Shown in pieces: positions 44,473 through 52,534 of a DNA stretch of 64,000 nt. The notes beneath the pieces were generated by a model. It was given only the letters and a program-made list of their open reading frames with translations, did no database searches and was not told where the DNA came from. The position numbers were made by a program, and so were the translations under genes. Positions within the stretch are counted from its first letter, which is position 1; each line of letters starts with the position of its first letter. The DNA is from Halomicrobium salinisoli (GTDB taxonomy: Archaea; Halobacteriota; Halobacteria; Halobacteriales; Haloarculaceae): the NCBI RefSeq assembly GCF_020405185.1, contig NZ_CP084463.1:2232001-2296000 (forward strand). The letters run 5' to 3'.

Positions 44473-46163
44473 TCGTTCAGGAGGAGAACCCGGTCGGTCT
44501 CGAGACCCACGGGCTCGGCCAGAATCTCCTCTGGGAGGATCACGGTCTCTCTCCGTACTGGGGCGTCGTCAGCGTCTTCGAGCCCGATCACGACGAGACG
44601 CTCAACCCGATCGAGGCTTGCGGTGAGACCTGGGAAGTCGTCGGTGCGAAGCACTGGAACGGTCAACTCGCGCATCCTGAGAACCCCGACGAGTTCGAAG
44701 ACGGGCTCTACGAGTACCAGTACAAGCTTGAGGCCGTCGACGACTGGGGCGACCGTGATGCGGTCTTCCAGTTCCGTCCCGGCTTCCCCGACGCGATGAA
44801 CGTCCACTCGGGGAACCCGATCCAGTCGATGCCCGACGACTGTCCGGAGTCCATCCGCGTCCAGGCGATCACGACGAACCTCACCGTCGACGAGTCGCTC
44901 GAGTTGCTCCGGGCTCTCGCCGATCACATCGGCCTGAACCCGGACTACTTCCACGAGAATCCGCACCCGTACTCCAGCATCTACCAGTTCGAACGCTACG
45001 GGCGTCTCGATCGGGCTGTCGCGCAGGATCACCTGACCGGCTCTGGCGGCATCATCGACGAGATCGCCGACTTCGCGAAGGATCAGCGCGGCCGTGGCGA
45101 GTACAAGTGGGACCACGAGGAGATCGAGGGGCACTACCAGAGCGTCGCGATCGATCCCGACACCTGGAGCCTGCTGCTCGAGGACCAGTCCTACGGTAAG
45201 CATTTCAAGTGCTATCACCCGGCCAACGTCCGGACGGAGGGGACTGACAAGCAGAGCGATCCACTCGTCGATCCGAAGATCGAGATCTCCTACTCCAGCG
45301 AGTACCACCCCGGTGAGTCTCTCGACTGGCACGAGCGCGACGAGGTCGTCTCCGAGCTCGACGAGGCCGCCCACAACATCCTCTACTGGGGTGACGTTCC
45401 CGTCACGCCCGACGCGGACGTCTGGACTGCCGAGGATCCCTACTTCGACGCCGACGCCGGCGACGCGGTCGAACTCGTCTCGAATCCGCTACCTGACCTT
45501 CGCGATGCGACCGAGCATCACGTCGAGAGCGAGTTCGTCCGCGCCGACGTCACGGACACTGACCTCGAGCTGGCGAAGGTCCTGACCGACGGCGGAAACC
45601 AGCACTACGAGGAACTCGCCGAGAACGCCGATGCCAGCACGTCGGCTGTCTACCGTCTCCTCGATAAGTTCTCCGCGCTCCTGGAGTCAGACAACGGGAT
45701 CGTCAAGTTCATCGACGACGCTACGCGCCAGCACGCGACGGAGATCCTCGAGCAGGTCCGCGAAACGACCGAGTGGGCCGGTGACGCGATTCGTGAGGTC
45801 GTCGACCGGGATTCGCTACTTCGGGGCGAAGGCACCTCTGCCCTCGAGAAGTGGATGCAGCGCCACGGTATCAAGCTCGTCAACAGCCAGCGCGACCGTA
45901 TTCGTCTCAAACTCGGTCGGCGTGTCGGCGAGCGAGAACTCATGAAGATCCTGCGCTCGGGGCTCGAGGCCGCTGAAGGCTCTGGTATCCCTACCGAGAA
46001 GATCAGGAACGGCCTGATTGACTGGGTCGACCGCGACGGCAACCCCCGGAAGGGCTGGCAGATCGTCGTCGACGGCAGCATCCTCAGAAAGGGCGGTGGC
46101 GACCCCTACGATTCAGTTTCGTTCACTGGCACGCCTGACGGGAACGTGAATAAGGGCGGCTGA
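44469..46163 (+). CDS. Large winged-helix protein of the element, possible replication or regulatory protein
   Basis: A 564-residue soluble protein, GTG start. The N-terminal 350 residues have no motif I know (LWEDHGLSPYWGVVSVFEPDH, FRPGFPDAMNVHSG, RALADHIGLNPDYF). Residues about 370-430 look like a winged helix-turn-helix (VLTDGGNQHYEELAENADAS, TSAVYRLLDKFSALL), and the C-terminal part is helical and basic (QRDRIRLKLGRRVGERELMKIL). It resembles haloarchaeal proteins of a DUF7845-type family found in plasmids and proviruses (from memory). As the largest cytoplasmic protein of the element and the last of its operon, next to an AT-rich gap, a role in replication is possible but unproven. Confidence 0.65.
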   Translation: MIVQEENPVGLETHGLGQNLLWEDHGLSPYWGVVSVFEPDHDETLNPIEACGETWEVVGAKHWNGQLAHPENPDEFEDGLYEYQYKLEAVDDWGDRDAVFQFRPGFPDAMNVHSGNPIQSMPDDCPESIRVQAITTNLTVDESLELLRALADHIGLNPDYFHENPHPYSSIYQFERYGRLDRAVAQDHLTGSGGIIDEIADFAKDQRGRGEYKWDHEEIEGHYQSVAIDPDTWSLLLEDQSYGKHFKCYHPANVRTEGTDKQSDPLVDPKIEISYSSEYHPGESLDWHERDEVVSELDEAAHNILYWGDVPVTPDADVWTAEDPYFDADAGDAVELVSNPLPDLRDATEHHVESEFVRADVTDTDLELAKVLTDGGNQHYEELAENADASTSAVYRLLDKFSALLESDNGIVKFIDDATRQHATEILEQVRETTEWAGDAIREVVDRDSLLRGEGTSALEKWMQRHGIKLVNSQRDRIRLKLGRRVGERELMKILRSGLEAAEGSGIPTEKIRNGLIDWVDRDGNPRKGWQIVVDGSILRKGGGDPYDSVSFTGTPDGNVNKGG

Positions 46164-46447
46164 CGCCCGACAGGATAGAGGCATCACTATCCAGCCCCCT
46201 ATTTCCTTTATAAAACCTACCGCGTTCCAGCCGATTCATTGCTGAAATCTTACCAGTTTTCTCACCGCCCACGGTGGGCTGTTGGTCGGGCTTTGTCGTC
46301 GGCTGGGCAGACCCCCTTTAGGGCGTGTACCTAAGGGCACGAATTTCAAATACACCCGGACCTTCGCTGGCGCTCGGTCCGGCTACCCCACCGCAACCGC
46401 AATACTACCGCAGGAGAACAGCCGGCCAGTCTCTACTTCATGACGAT
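46164..46447. other. AT-richer gap between converging modules with inverted repeats
   Basis: 284 bases between convergent genes. 46195-46260 is AT-rich (CTTTATAAAAC, ATTCATTGC). A hairpin CCGGACC/GGTCCGG with a 13-base loop is at 46356-46382, and an imperfect one, CCCTTTAGG/CCTAAGGG, at about 46315-46337. It could be a bidirectional terminator region or an origin next to the putative replication gene. No gene supported. Confidence 0.45.
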
Positions 46448-46690
46448 TCACGGAGACTCAGAGAAGACGCTCTCCGGCCAGCAGTCGGAGCACATCTCCG
46501 CTTCGCCGATGAACGCCTCGCGGGCATCCTTCTCGAAAGGATCGTTTACGACGTGATCGCCACACTCCGTCACTTTCTGCGGATCACCGTCTGCCGGGTA
46601 CTCAGACACGACAGCGTGACAGATGCCTTCGACCTCGATCGCTGAATGACCCGATAGCTCAGGATCAAAATCGGGTGCTGATACGGTCAT
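46448..46690 (-). CDS. Small Cys/His-containing protein (80 aa)
   Basis: Starts MTVSAPDFDPELSG. It contains GICHAVV, VTECGDHVV and AEMCSDCWP, giving four Cys and two His able to bind one zinc. Soluble and acidic. Last gene of the long minus-strand operon, 77 bases after the HhH gene. No family recognised. Confidence 0.6.
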   Translation of the reverse strand: MTVSAPDFDPELSGHSAIEVEGICHAVVSEYPADGDPQKVTECGDHVVNDPFEKDAREAFIGEAEMCSDCWPESVFSESP

Positions 46691-46767
46691 ACTCCTGCAT
46701 CTGGCTCTCGGTAGATAATTCCCCATCACCCCTTCAGCGGAAGAGCCGCACCCGCATGCGGGCGGCG

Positions 46768-47169
46768 CTACAACCGCTCCAGAATAGCCTCTGCGCGCTT
46801 CGGCCCGACGTTCGGGACCTCCTCGAGGTCCTCTCGGCTGGCCTCCTGGAGGTCGCGCTCGCTGTCGAACTCCGCGGCGATGTTGAGCGCCGTCTCCGGA
46901 CCGATGCCGCTGACGGGCTCGACCGCCGCCCTGATCGTCTCGGTGCGCGGGTCGACGGCGACCTCGAGGCGACGCTCCATTTCGGCCTCGGTCAGCTGGC
47001 CGCGGGCGTAGGCGAGCCTGATCTCCTCGGGCGTCCGCGGATCGTCGAGATCCTCGAGGCCGAGGTCGACGCGCGTCTCCAGCGGCAGGCGATCGGCGAT
47101 CGCGGAGCTGACGATGACGATCACCCACACCACCCCGAAGAAGCCGCCGATGAGCGTCTCGGGCGTCAT
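46768..47169 (-). CDS. Membrane-anchored SHOCT and helix-hairpin-helix protein (133 aa)
   Basis: An N-terminal membrane helix (IGGFFGVVWVIVIVSSAIA) is followed by a SHOCT-like segment (TPEEIRLAYARGQLTEAEMERRLEV) and a C-terminal pair of HhH motifs (VSGIGPETALNIAAEF and VPNVGPKRAEAILERL). HhH motifs bind DNA backbone without sequence preference. An anchored HhH domain would hold DNA at the inner face of the membrane, which fits a genome-packaging or DNA-transfer role. Its start overlaps the end of the 47166 gene by four bases. Confidence 0.75.
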   Translation of the reverse strand: MTPETLIGGFFGVVWVIVIVSSAIADRLPLETRVDLGLEDLDDPRTPEEIRLAYARGQLTEAEMERRLEVAVDPRTETIRAAVEPVSGIGPETALNIAAEFDSERDLQEASREDLEEVPNVGPKRAEAILERL

Positions 47170-47336
47170 GCTACGACGAACAGCGCCAGCAGACCGGCCC
47201 CGATCGCCAGCGCGATCCACGTCCCGACGCGTCGGCCCCGAACGCGCATGTTCAGGAACCGCATCCAGAGACTCACGACGACCAGCGTGAGCACGGCCCC
47301 GCCGATCTCGCCGAGAGTCGTCGGTATCCACACCAT
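47166..47336 (-). CDS. Small two-helix membrane protein (56 aa)
   Basis: Starts MVWIPTTLGEIGGAV. Two membrane helices (GGAVLTLVVVSLWMRFL and VGTWIALAIGAGLLALFVV) are separated by the basic loop NMRVRGRR, placing the loop in the cytoplasm. It overlaps the HhH gene by four bases and lies two bases after the 47339 zinc-ribbon gene. No family recognised. Confidence 0.65.
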   Translation of the reverse strand: MVWIPTTLGEIGGAVLTLVVVSLWMRFLNMRVRGRRVGTWIALAIGAGLLALFVVA

Positions 47337-47338
47337 GG

Positions 47339-47437
47339 TTACGAGTGACGACGGCCGCAGGCCGGGCACCAGTCGGGCTCTTCAGCGTCGCAGCGGACGC
47401 ACTGAACGGCCACCAGAGAGGCCGATTCGACGGCCAT
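47339..47437 (-). CDS. Tiny zinc-ribbon protein (32 aa)
   Basis: MAVESASLVAVQCVRCDAEE followed by PDWCPACGRRHS: two CxxC knuckles 11 residues apart, a minimal zinc ribbon. Its ATG overlaps the stop of the beta-propeller gene (TGATG), a coupling arrangement used throughout this operon, which is the main reason to believe it is translated. Confidence 0.6.
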   Translation of the reverse strand: MAVESASLVAVQCVRCDAEEPDWCPACGRRHS

Positions 47438-50166
47438 CAGCGGATCCTCCCCGCGAGGTTGCTGACGGTCTGCCCGACCGATCGGCCCCCTCCGACGAGA
47501 CGGTAGGCAGCGTACCCACCGGCTGCGAGGAGACCGACGCCGACGATCGGCGAGCCACCGGAGCCGCCGCCCGATCCGGTGGGACCGAACACGCCACCAC
47601 TGCCGCCGCCGACCGTCCCGGAGAGGCCGGCCGTGCCGTTGAACGTGGTGCCGTTGTCCCACTCGCCCGCGTACTCGAGCGTCGCGTTGTCCAGCTGCGA
47701 GCCGTTGTCAGTGACGTTGTCGCTCAGATGGCCCTGGTAGTACTCCGTCGGCTCGTCGAACTCCTCGGAGCCGTTGTAGACGGCCGTGCCGTTCTCGTCG
47801 CGGATCGTGTAGTTGACCTCGCTCATCGGTTCCTCTGAGTTCAACTGGACCGCGAGGCCGTCGATCTCGTCCTCCAGCTCGGCGAGCCGCGCCTCGACGT
47901 CGGAGTCGTTCGACGTCGTGGCGCTCTCCTCGAAGGCCGGAATTGTCAGGTACGCCTCGGTCAGCGTCTCCTGCACGGTGTAGCCGGTGAACTCGTAGAC
48001 CGCCGGCGCGTCACTGACCACCGTCAGGTTGTACGTGCGGCCGTCCGCGACTCGGAAGTACGCGACGTCGTTGTGGTTCGTCGACGAGGTCGCGATTCCT
48101 CCGGACGGGCGCTTCAGGTAGACCTCGGTCCCGTCAAGATAGATGTCGTTGGCCGTCTTGTCGCGGACTCGGAAGCCGAGGTCACGTCCGAATCGTAGGT
48201 TCGCAGTTGGGTTGCTCTCGTTGACAGTGACCGTCTTGCTCTCCGAGAGATCGCCGGATCTGGCCGTGACCGTGTAGTCTCCAGTGCTTGGTACTTCGAT
48301 TGAGTAGTTGCCGTCTGCATCTGTCGATCCATTTGCGACGATGCTCCCCGATGAATTGGTGACCTCGACAGGAGCATCAGCAACTGTGTTTCCATCTACG
48401 GCCTGAATTTGGCCGGATATCGCGTACGGTTCCAGAGTAATGGAGATAGACACGTCCGAGCCCGATACGCTGAAATCCTTCGCGTTAGTCCGGTAGCCGT
48501 CGATTGAAGCCTTAGACGTGTAGTTGCCGTCCTCTAATGAGGTTGAGTATTGTCCAGATGAATTAGTGGATCCCGACGCAACCTCATCACCGGATGAGTT
48601 CGTGATCGAAACCGATGCCCCGGAGATCGCATTCCCTTTTTCATCGTCAACATTCACGATGACTTTCTGAGATGTTGACGCAGGTGCTGTTGCAATTGAG
48701 ATCGCATCTCCAACCTTACTATTGTGCCATAGCTTCGAGAAATCAGATGTTGAAAGGGCGTGAATCCCCTCATCGTTGCTACTGCTGTAATCACTCGCGT
48801 AATGCACCTGTTCTCCGGAAGGCGATACTGAGATATCATCAAGCCCACCGGCTATTGACTTTTCCTCGATGAAACTTCCGTTACTGGACCATACTCTACC
48901 TGCGTAGCCATCTGAACGGGAGAAATAGAGATACTCTCCATTAGGGTCAAGAGTAAGCCCATTTATATTAGTTAGATCAGAAGCAGTCCATGCTGACGAC
49001 CCGTTGTCGGTGTAATGTGCTGCGTAGCTGTTGTCTCCGCTGGCGAACACGTAATCTCCGTTTGGACCGGTTTCGACGCCGATAGTGTCGCCGTAGATCT
49101 GGCTCCGTTCCCATTGAATTGAGCCAGTATCGCTGTCAACCGACAACACGTCGCCGTTTTGAACAGCTATGAAGACGCTGTTTCCGTCTTTGGAGTCGTC
49201 GAAGTCGAGAGGAGCGCTATCCGTTGTTCGACTCCAGATCGTCGATTTGTTGCTTGCGTGGACCGCGAAGGCGTTGCTGTCGTAGTCGCCAACGTAGACC
49301 TCCTCGCCGTTGTCGCTTACTTCGAGTCCCTGAATAGTACTGGTTGGTTGCTGGAAACTCCACTTAGTAGATTGATTTTCCGAATAGATCGCCTTGACAT
49401 TATTCCCTGCTCCAACGTATATCACCTGGCCATCAGGTGAGGTGGCAATCTCCAGAATCTCCGACGACGACACAGATACGTTCCAGAGAACGGATTGGTT
49501 GGAGGTGTGTGACGCGGTCAAGTACCCGTTAAATCCGCCTGTGTAAACTACGTCACCGTCATCGGAAGACTGGGCGCTCACGGTTCCGAGTGGAGAGATT
49601 TCCTCTGTGTGTTGAGTAGGACCAGTAAATACCGCCATCGGCAACGCAGACGTGACCAACATCAGCGTGATCACTACAGCTGCCGTCCGTCGGCGTGTGG
49701 AGGAACTGTTTGCAATTTGTATCCAAAGTAACGAGTCGAGTCGAAGGTAAGCACAGATCGCCAGCGCTCCAACTCCGGCCGAGGTCAGCGTAATCACGCC
49801 AATCTGCACCGTCTCAGGTAGCCCGTGCATCGCGACAGCCACGGCATTCGTGGTTGCGTCAAGGCCGAGTACGGCGGCCGGAAGTGCAAAGATCAACCGC
49901 TGGTCGGTGACGCGGTACAGTGTTCTGTAGATCAACGTGATTAGGATCGGCGTCGCGAGCGCGAATACCTCGATACTGATGCTCTCAATCAGCATCCGAG
50001 AGATCGGATTTGATTCCCCAACGAGCGGGACCATAATGAGCGACAGCGTGACCGCGACCCACGAAGCAACATGCGCAGTTGCCTCCAAGCCGCGTGGTCG
50101 CTTGGCTGCCTGTTTCAACTTCGAGAGCGCTTCCCGGTACCAAATCCTGCTATCTTGCTGTTTCAT
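47437..50166 (-). CDS. Membrane-anchored beta-propeller protein with carboxypeptidase-regulatory-like domains (909 aa)
   Basis: The N-terminal 215 residues have about five membrane helices (ATAHVASWVAVTLSLIMVPL, VFALATPILITLIYRTLY, TAAVVITLMLVTSALPMAVF). Residues about 225-560 form a PQQ/WD-like beta-propeller with repeated blades ending in W (SVLWNVSV, STIWSR, SSAWTASDL, SKLWHNS). Two CarboxypepD_reg-like Ig folds follow (NAISGASVSITNSSG, TVADAPVEVTNSSG), then a stalk, a coiled-coil piece (EARLAELEDEIDGLAVQL) and a C-terminal helix (GVGLLAAGGYAAYRLV). The middle (about 48,200-49,950) is visibly AT-richer with more A/T-ending codons than the ends, suggesting module exchange. A receptor-binding or adhesin role is inference. 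Confidence 0.75.
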   Translation of the reverse strand: MKQQDSRIWYREALSKLKQAAKRPRGLEATAHVASWVAVTLSLIMVPLVGESNPISRMLIESISIEVFALATPILITLIYRTLYRVTDQRLIFALPAAVLGLDATTNAVAVAMHGLPETVQIGVITLTSAGVGALAICAYLRLDSLLWIQIANSSSTRRRTAAVVITLMLVTSALPMAVFTGPTQHTEEISPLGTVSAQSSDDGDVVYTGGFNGYLTASHTSNQSVLWNVSVSSSEILEIATSPDGQVIYVGAGNNVKAIYSENQSTKWSFQQPTSTIQGLEVSDNGEEVYVGDYDSNAFAVHASNKSTIWSRTTDSAPLDFDDSKDGNSVFIAVQNGDVLSVDSDTGSIQWERSQIYGDTIGVETGPNGDYVFASGDNSYAAHYTDNGSSAWTASDLTNINGLTLDPNGEYLYFSRSDGYAGRVWSSNGSFIEEKSIAGGLDDISVSPSGEQVHYASDYSSSNDEGIHALSTSDFSKLWHNSKVGDAISIATAPASTSQKVIVNVDDEKGNAISGASVSITNSSGDEVASGSTNSSGQYSTSLEDGNYTSKASIDGYRTNAKDFSVSGSDVSISITLEPYAISGQIQAVDGNTVADAPVEVTNSSGSIVANGSTDADGNYSIEVPSTGDYTVTARSGDLSESKTVTVNESNPTANLRFGRDLGFRVRDKTANDIYLDGTEVYLKRPSGGIATSSTNHNDVAYFRVADGRTYNLTVVSDAPAVYEFTGYTVQETLTEAYLTIPAFEESATTSNDSDVEARLAELEDEIDGLAVQLNSEEPMSEVNYTIRDENGTAVYNGSEEFDEPTEYYQGHLSDNVTDNGSQLDNATLEYAGEWDNGTTFNGTAGLSGTVGGGSGGVFGPTGSGGGSGGSPIVGVGLLAAGGYAAYRLVGGGRSVGQTVSNLAGRIR

Positions 50167-50167
50167 G

Positions 50168-50452
50168 TTAGTGTAGGACCTTTCCGAGTTGCTTCGCGAT
50201 CGATGCCAGCGCACTTCCCTCAAGGTCAATCGCTCCCGTTGCTGTCCCGCCGACCAGAACAACCAGCAGCGCGGCGAGGATCAGCGACAGCACGCGAGCA
50301 TACCGAGCGAGCAGGACGAACACGCCGGCCATCTCGCGGAGGTAGTACAGGCCGACGACGGCCGTCGCCAGCGCGCCGATCGCGATGCCCTCGAGGCCGA
50401 CGAACGACGCGATCCAGCCGAGGATCGCAGCGATGATCTCGCGGATCATCAT
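50168..50452 (-). CDS. Small multi-helix membrane protein (94 aa)
   Basis: Starts MMIREIIAAILGWIASFVGLEG. Two to three membrane helices (GIAIGALATAVVGLYYL, FVLLARYARVLSLILAALLVVLVGG) and an amphipathic C-terminus. A GGAGGTG site lies about ten bases before the ATG. It ends one base before the start of the large beta-propeller protein, which has membrane helices too; the two may form a complex. Confidence 0.65.
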   Translation of the reverse strand: MMIREIIAAILGWIASFVGLEGIAIGALATAVVGLYYLREMAGVFVLLARYARVLSLILAALLVVLVGGTATGAIDLEGSALASIAKQLGKVLH

Positions 50453-50602
50453 GACGCGCGCACACCTCCTCGACGCGTGCCCCCGCGGGGGGACCCCACT
50501 GCTCCTATCCGATACGCGCGCGCGTTAGAGCGCGCTTCCGATCGGCTCGAGAGCGCGATCACCGCCCGAACTCGATGCTCGCCCCCCGGGATCGAGCGAC
50601 GA

Positions 50603-50618
50603 AGTTTTTCGAAAAACT
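50603..50618. repeat. 16-base perfect palindrome after the ATPase gene
   Basis: AGTTTTTCGAAAAACT lies seven bases beyond the ATPase stop. On the minus strand it gives a T5 run right after the gene, so it may act as a partial terminator dividing the operon; GC-rich inverted repeats (GCGCGCGTTAGAGCGCGC) follow in the 172-base gap before the 50452 gene. Confidence 0.45.
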
Positions 50619-50624
50619 CGCCGC

Positions 50625-51776
50625 TCATCGCTGACCGACCTCGATTTTGAGTTTATAAGACGTCGCGGCAGGCACGTCCGCCCACCGGAACGGCTCGAAG
50701 TGGGTCTCGTTGTAGCAGAGCGCCTTCCCGATCGGGTACTCGTCGGTCACCTTGTGATCCATCGGGACACTCTCGAAGCCGACGACGTTGCTCGCGGTCG
50801 TCGGATTCGCCGTTCCCGGCATCTGGATCCGCCAGCGGATCTTGTGGCGGATCTTCTGGTGAATGTCGACCTCCGAGTGGCCGAACAGGAAGATCGAGAG
50901 CCCGAACTTGCGGGCGTCGACCCACATGTCCTTCAGGAGTTGGACCTTCTGGAGTGTGCCGAAGTGATCCTTGCTGGCCGACTGCGGCGCGATGTCGCCG
51001 ATCTCGTCGCAAATCCACGTGGTCCAGTGGTGCGGCCCGTGGTTGACGCGAGCGAGCGCCCACGCGAACCACCAGTGGTTCGCCGGGTCGCTCTCGTGAA
51101 AGAGCGTGTCCCGGTTCGGCGGCATGTCGTACCGCTTCTCGGGATCCCGCTCGTAGATCTCCTGACAGCCGCGCAGGAGCGGGTCCGGGTAGACCACGTG
51201 GAACGTCCCCTGATCGAGGACGTTCCGGTTGAGATCGACTGGATCCGAGTACCGGCGGACCTCGCGGACGATCTCCTCGAGGTCGTCGACGTCCAGCTCC
51301 ACCGCCGGCTCGGTCGGGATCTTGCTCTCCAGACGGATCCGGACCGGCACGTTCTCGGGAAGGCACAGCACCGCCCACGGTGCCAGCGGCAGCCACTCGG
51401 AGCGACTCGACGAGCCCCGCCAGACGACCTTCTCGGCGTTGATCTCCATCTGGCGGACCGAGACGTAGTTCGCGAACGTCGACTTGCCCTTGCCGGGCTT
51501 CCCTCGGGCGAGGAAGTCCGTTCCGCCGGCGATCCGTTCGCCGCCAGCGTCCCAGGAGTGCTCCCAGCAGTTCGGGATGACGTCCTCGTAGTCGAAGCGC
51601 GAGGCGTCCCACGCCGGGATCCCGAACACTTCGCGCATGTGTCGGGCGTCCGTCCACCGCGAGGCGTTGCCCGTTGCCTGCTTGGTCGACCGGACGGGCT
51701 CGCGGAACTGTTCCAGGACCTCTGCCGTCGTCTCGTCGTCGGCGACGTCCTCGTCGCCCCAGTTGATCGTACTCAT
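50625..51776 (-). CDS. P-loop ATPase of the element (383 aa)
   Basis: Walker A GKPGKGKST at 92-100 and Walker B TTWICDEIGD at about 252-261, with DE for catalysis. Other features are FANYVSVRQMEINAEKVVW after the P-loop, an Arg-rich centre and HKIRWRIQMPG near the end where an arginine finger could sit. The LFGHSEVDIHQ segment after Walker B resembles the sensor strand of HerA/FtsK-like and viral packaging ATPases, which report on whether the ring is bound to DNA. Its start overlaps the end of the 51773 gene by four bases. Packaging, secretion or assembly ATPase; which one cannot be said. Confidence 0.75.
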   Translation of the reverse strand: MSTINWGDEDVADDETTAEVLEQFREPVRSTKQATGNASRWTDARHMREVFGIPAWDASRFDYEDVIPNCWEHSWDAGGERIAGGTDFLARGKPGKGKSTFANYVSVRQMEINAEKVVWRGSSSRSEWLPLAPWAVLCLPENVPVRIRLESKIPTEPAVELDVDDLEEIVREVRRYSDPVDLNRNVLDQGTFHVVYPDPLLRGCQEIYERDPEKRYDMPPNRDTLFHESDPANHWWFAWALARVNHGPHHWTTWICDEIGDIAPQSASKDHFGTLQKVQLLKDMWVDARKFGLSIFLFGHSEVDIHQKIRHKIRWRIQMPGTANPTTASNVVGFESVPMDHKVTDEYPIGKALCYNETHFEPFRWADVPAATSYKLKIEVGQR

Positions 51777-52534
51777 GCGTAGCTGGCCTCCGTGGTCTCG
51801 GTTCCCTCGTCGGCGACCTCGCCAGCCCTGCCCGCCAGTACGCGTACGCCAGCGCGGTACTGCGGGAGCACGTGGTGGGCCGCGAACAGTCGCCGAGCGC
51901 GCTCGTGCTGGGCGCTGTCGCCGATCAGCACCTCGACAGCCGACGGCTCGTCGTAGATGCGAGTCAGCCACTCCTGGCCCAGCTCGCCGTGCGTCGCGAG
52001 GAGGATGTCGTTGCCCCAGTCGAGGATCTCGTCGCGGCCGTCGAAGCCATCGAGGAGATCCTCGAGGGCGCGCTGCTGCCACGTCTCCAGCTCCGACAGC
52101 GCCGGGCGCATGGCGATGAACCGCTGACGCTGGGGATCGTGCGCGTCGCCGTCGCCGGCGGCGTCGACGTACTCGGTCGCGTCGGGCCGGAGTCGGCGGA
52201 AAGCCGACCGGTGGGCCGGGTGGACGTAGTGAGCGATCAGGTTCTCGCGGAGCCGCTCTGCGACGTCCTCGTCGAGATCTTCCATGCGGCCGCGCCGTGC
52301 CCCCGGACGGAGCATCGACGCCAGCAGGATGCCCTGCTGGCCGCGGAACTGGCGGGTCATGTCGGCGTAGACGCGCCGATCGAGGTTGCCCAGCGTCCGG
52401 ATCGTCATCTCCTGAAGCCACTCGAGGACGCGCCGCTCCGAGCGCAGTCCGTTCTGGAGTTCGGTGACTCGCTCACGGACATCCTCGGAGAGGGTGACCA
52501 GCGCCGGCCGGTACGGCTCGGGCTCGTCAGTCAT
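51773..52534 (-). CDS. Helical cytoplasmic protein upstream of the ATPase (253 aa)
   Basis: Starts MTDEPEPYRPALVTLSEDVRER, chosen because GGAGGTG lies six bases before the ATG at 52534; a GTG at 52543 is an alternative. The protein is nearly all helix and charged (ERRVLEWLQEMTIRTLGNLDRRVYADM, LSELETWQQRALEDLLDGFDG). No catalytic motif and no membrane segment. Overlapping both neighbours suggests a partner of the ATPase or of the cytoplasmic tail of the 52527 membrane protein. Confidence 0.62.
   Translation of the reverse strand: MTDEPEPYRPALVTLSEDVRERVTELQNGLRSERRVLEWLQEMTIRTLGNLDRRVYADMTRQFRGQQGILLASMLRPGARRGRMEDLDEDVAERLRENLIAHYVHPAHRSAFRRLRPDATEYVDAAGDGDAHDPQRQRFIAMRPALSELETWQQRALEDLLDGFDGRDEILDWGNDILLATHGELGQEWLTRIYDEPSAVEVLIGDSAQHERARRLFAAHHVLPQYRAGVRVLAGRAGEVADEGTETTEASYA

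Noticed and set aside
46356..46382. The CCGGACC hairpin as a CRISPR repeat or part of an array
   Set aside because: Only one copy is present and no regularly spaced repeats or cas genes occur anywhere in the window.
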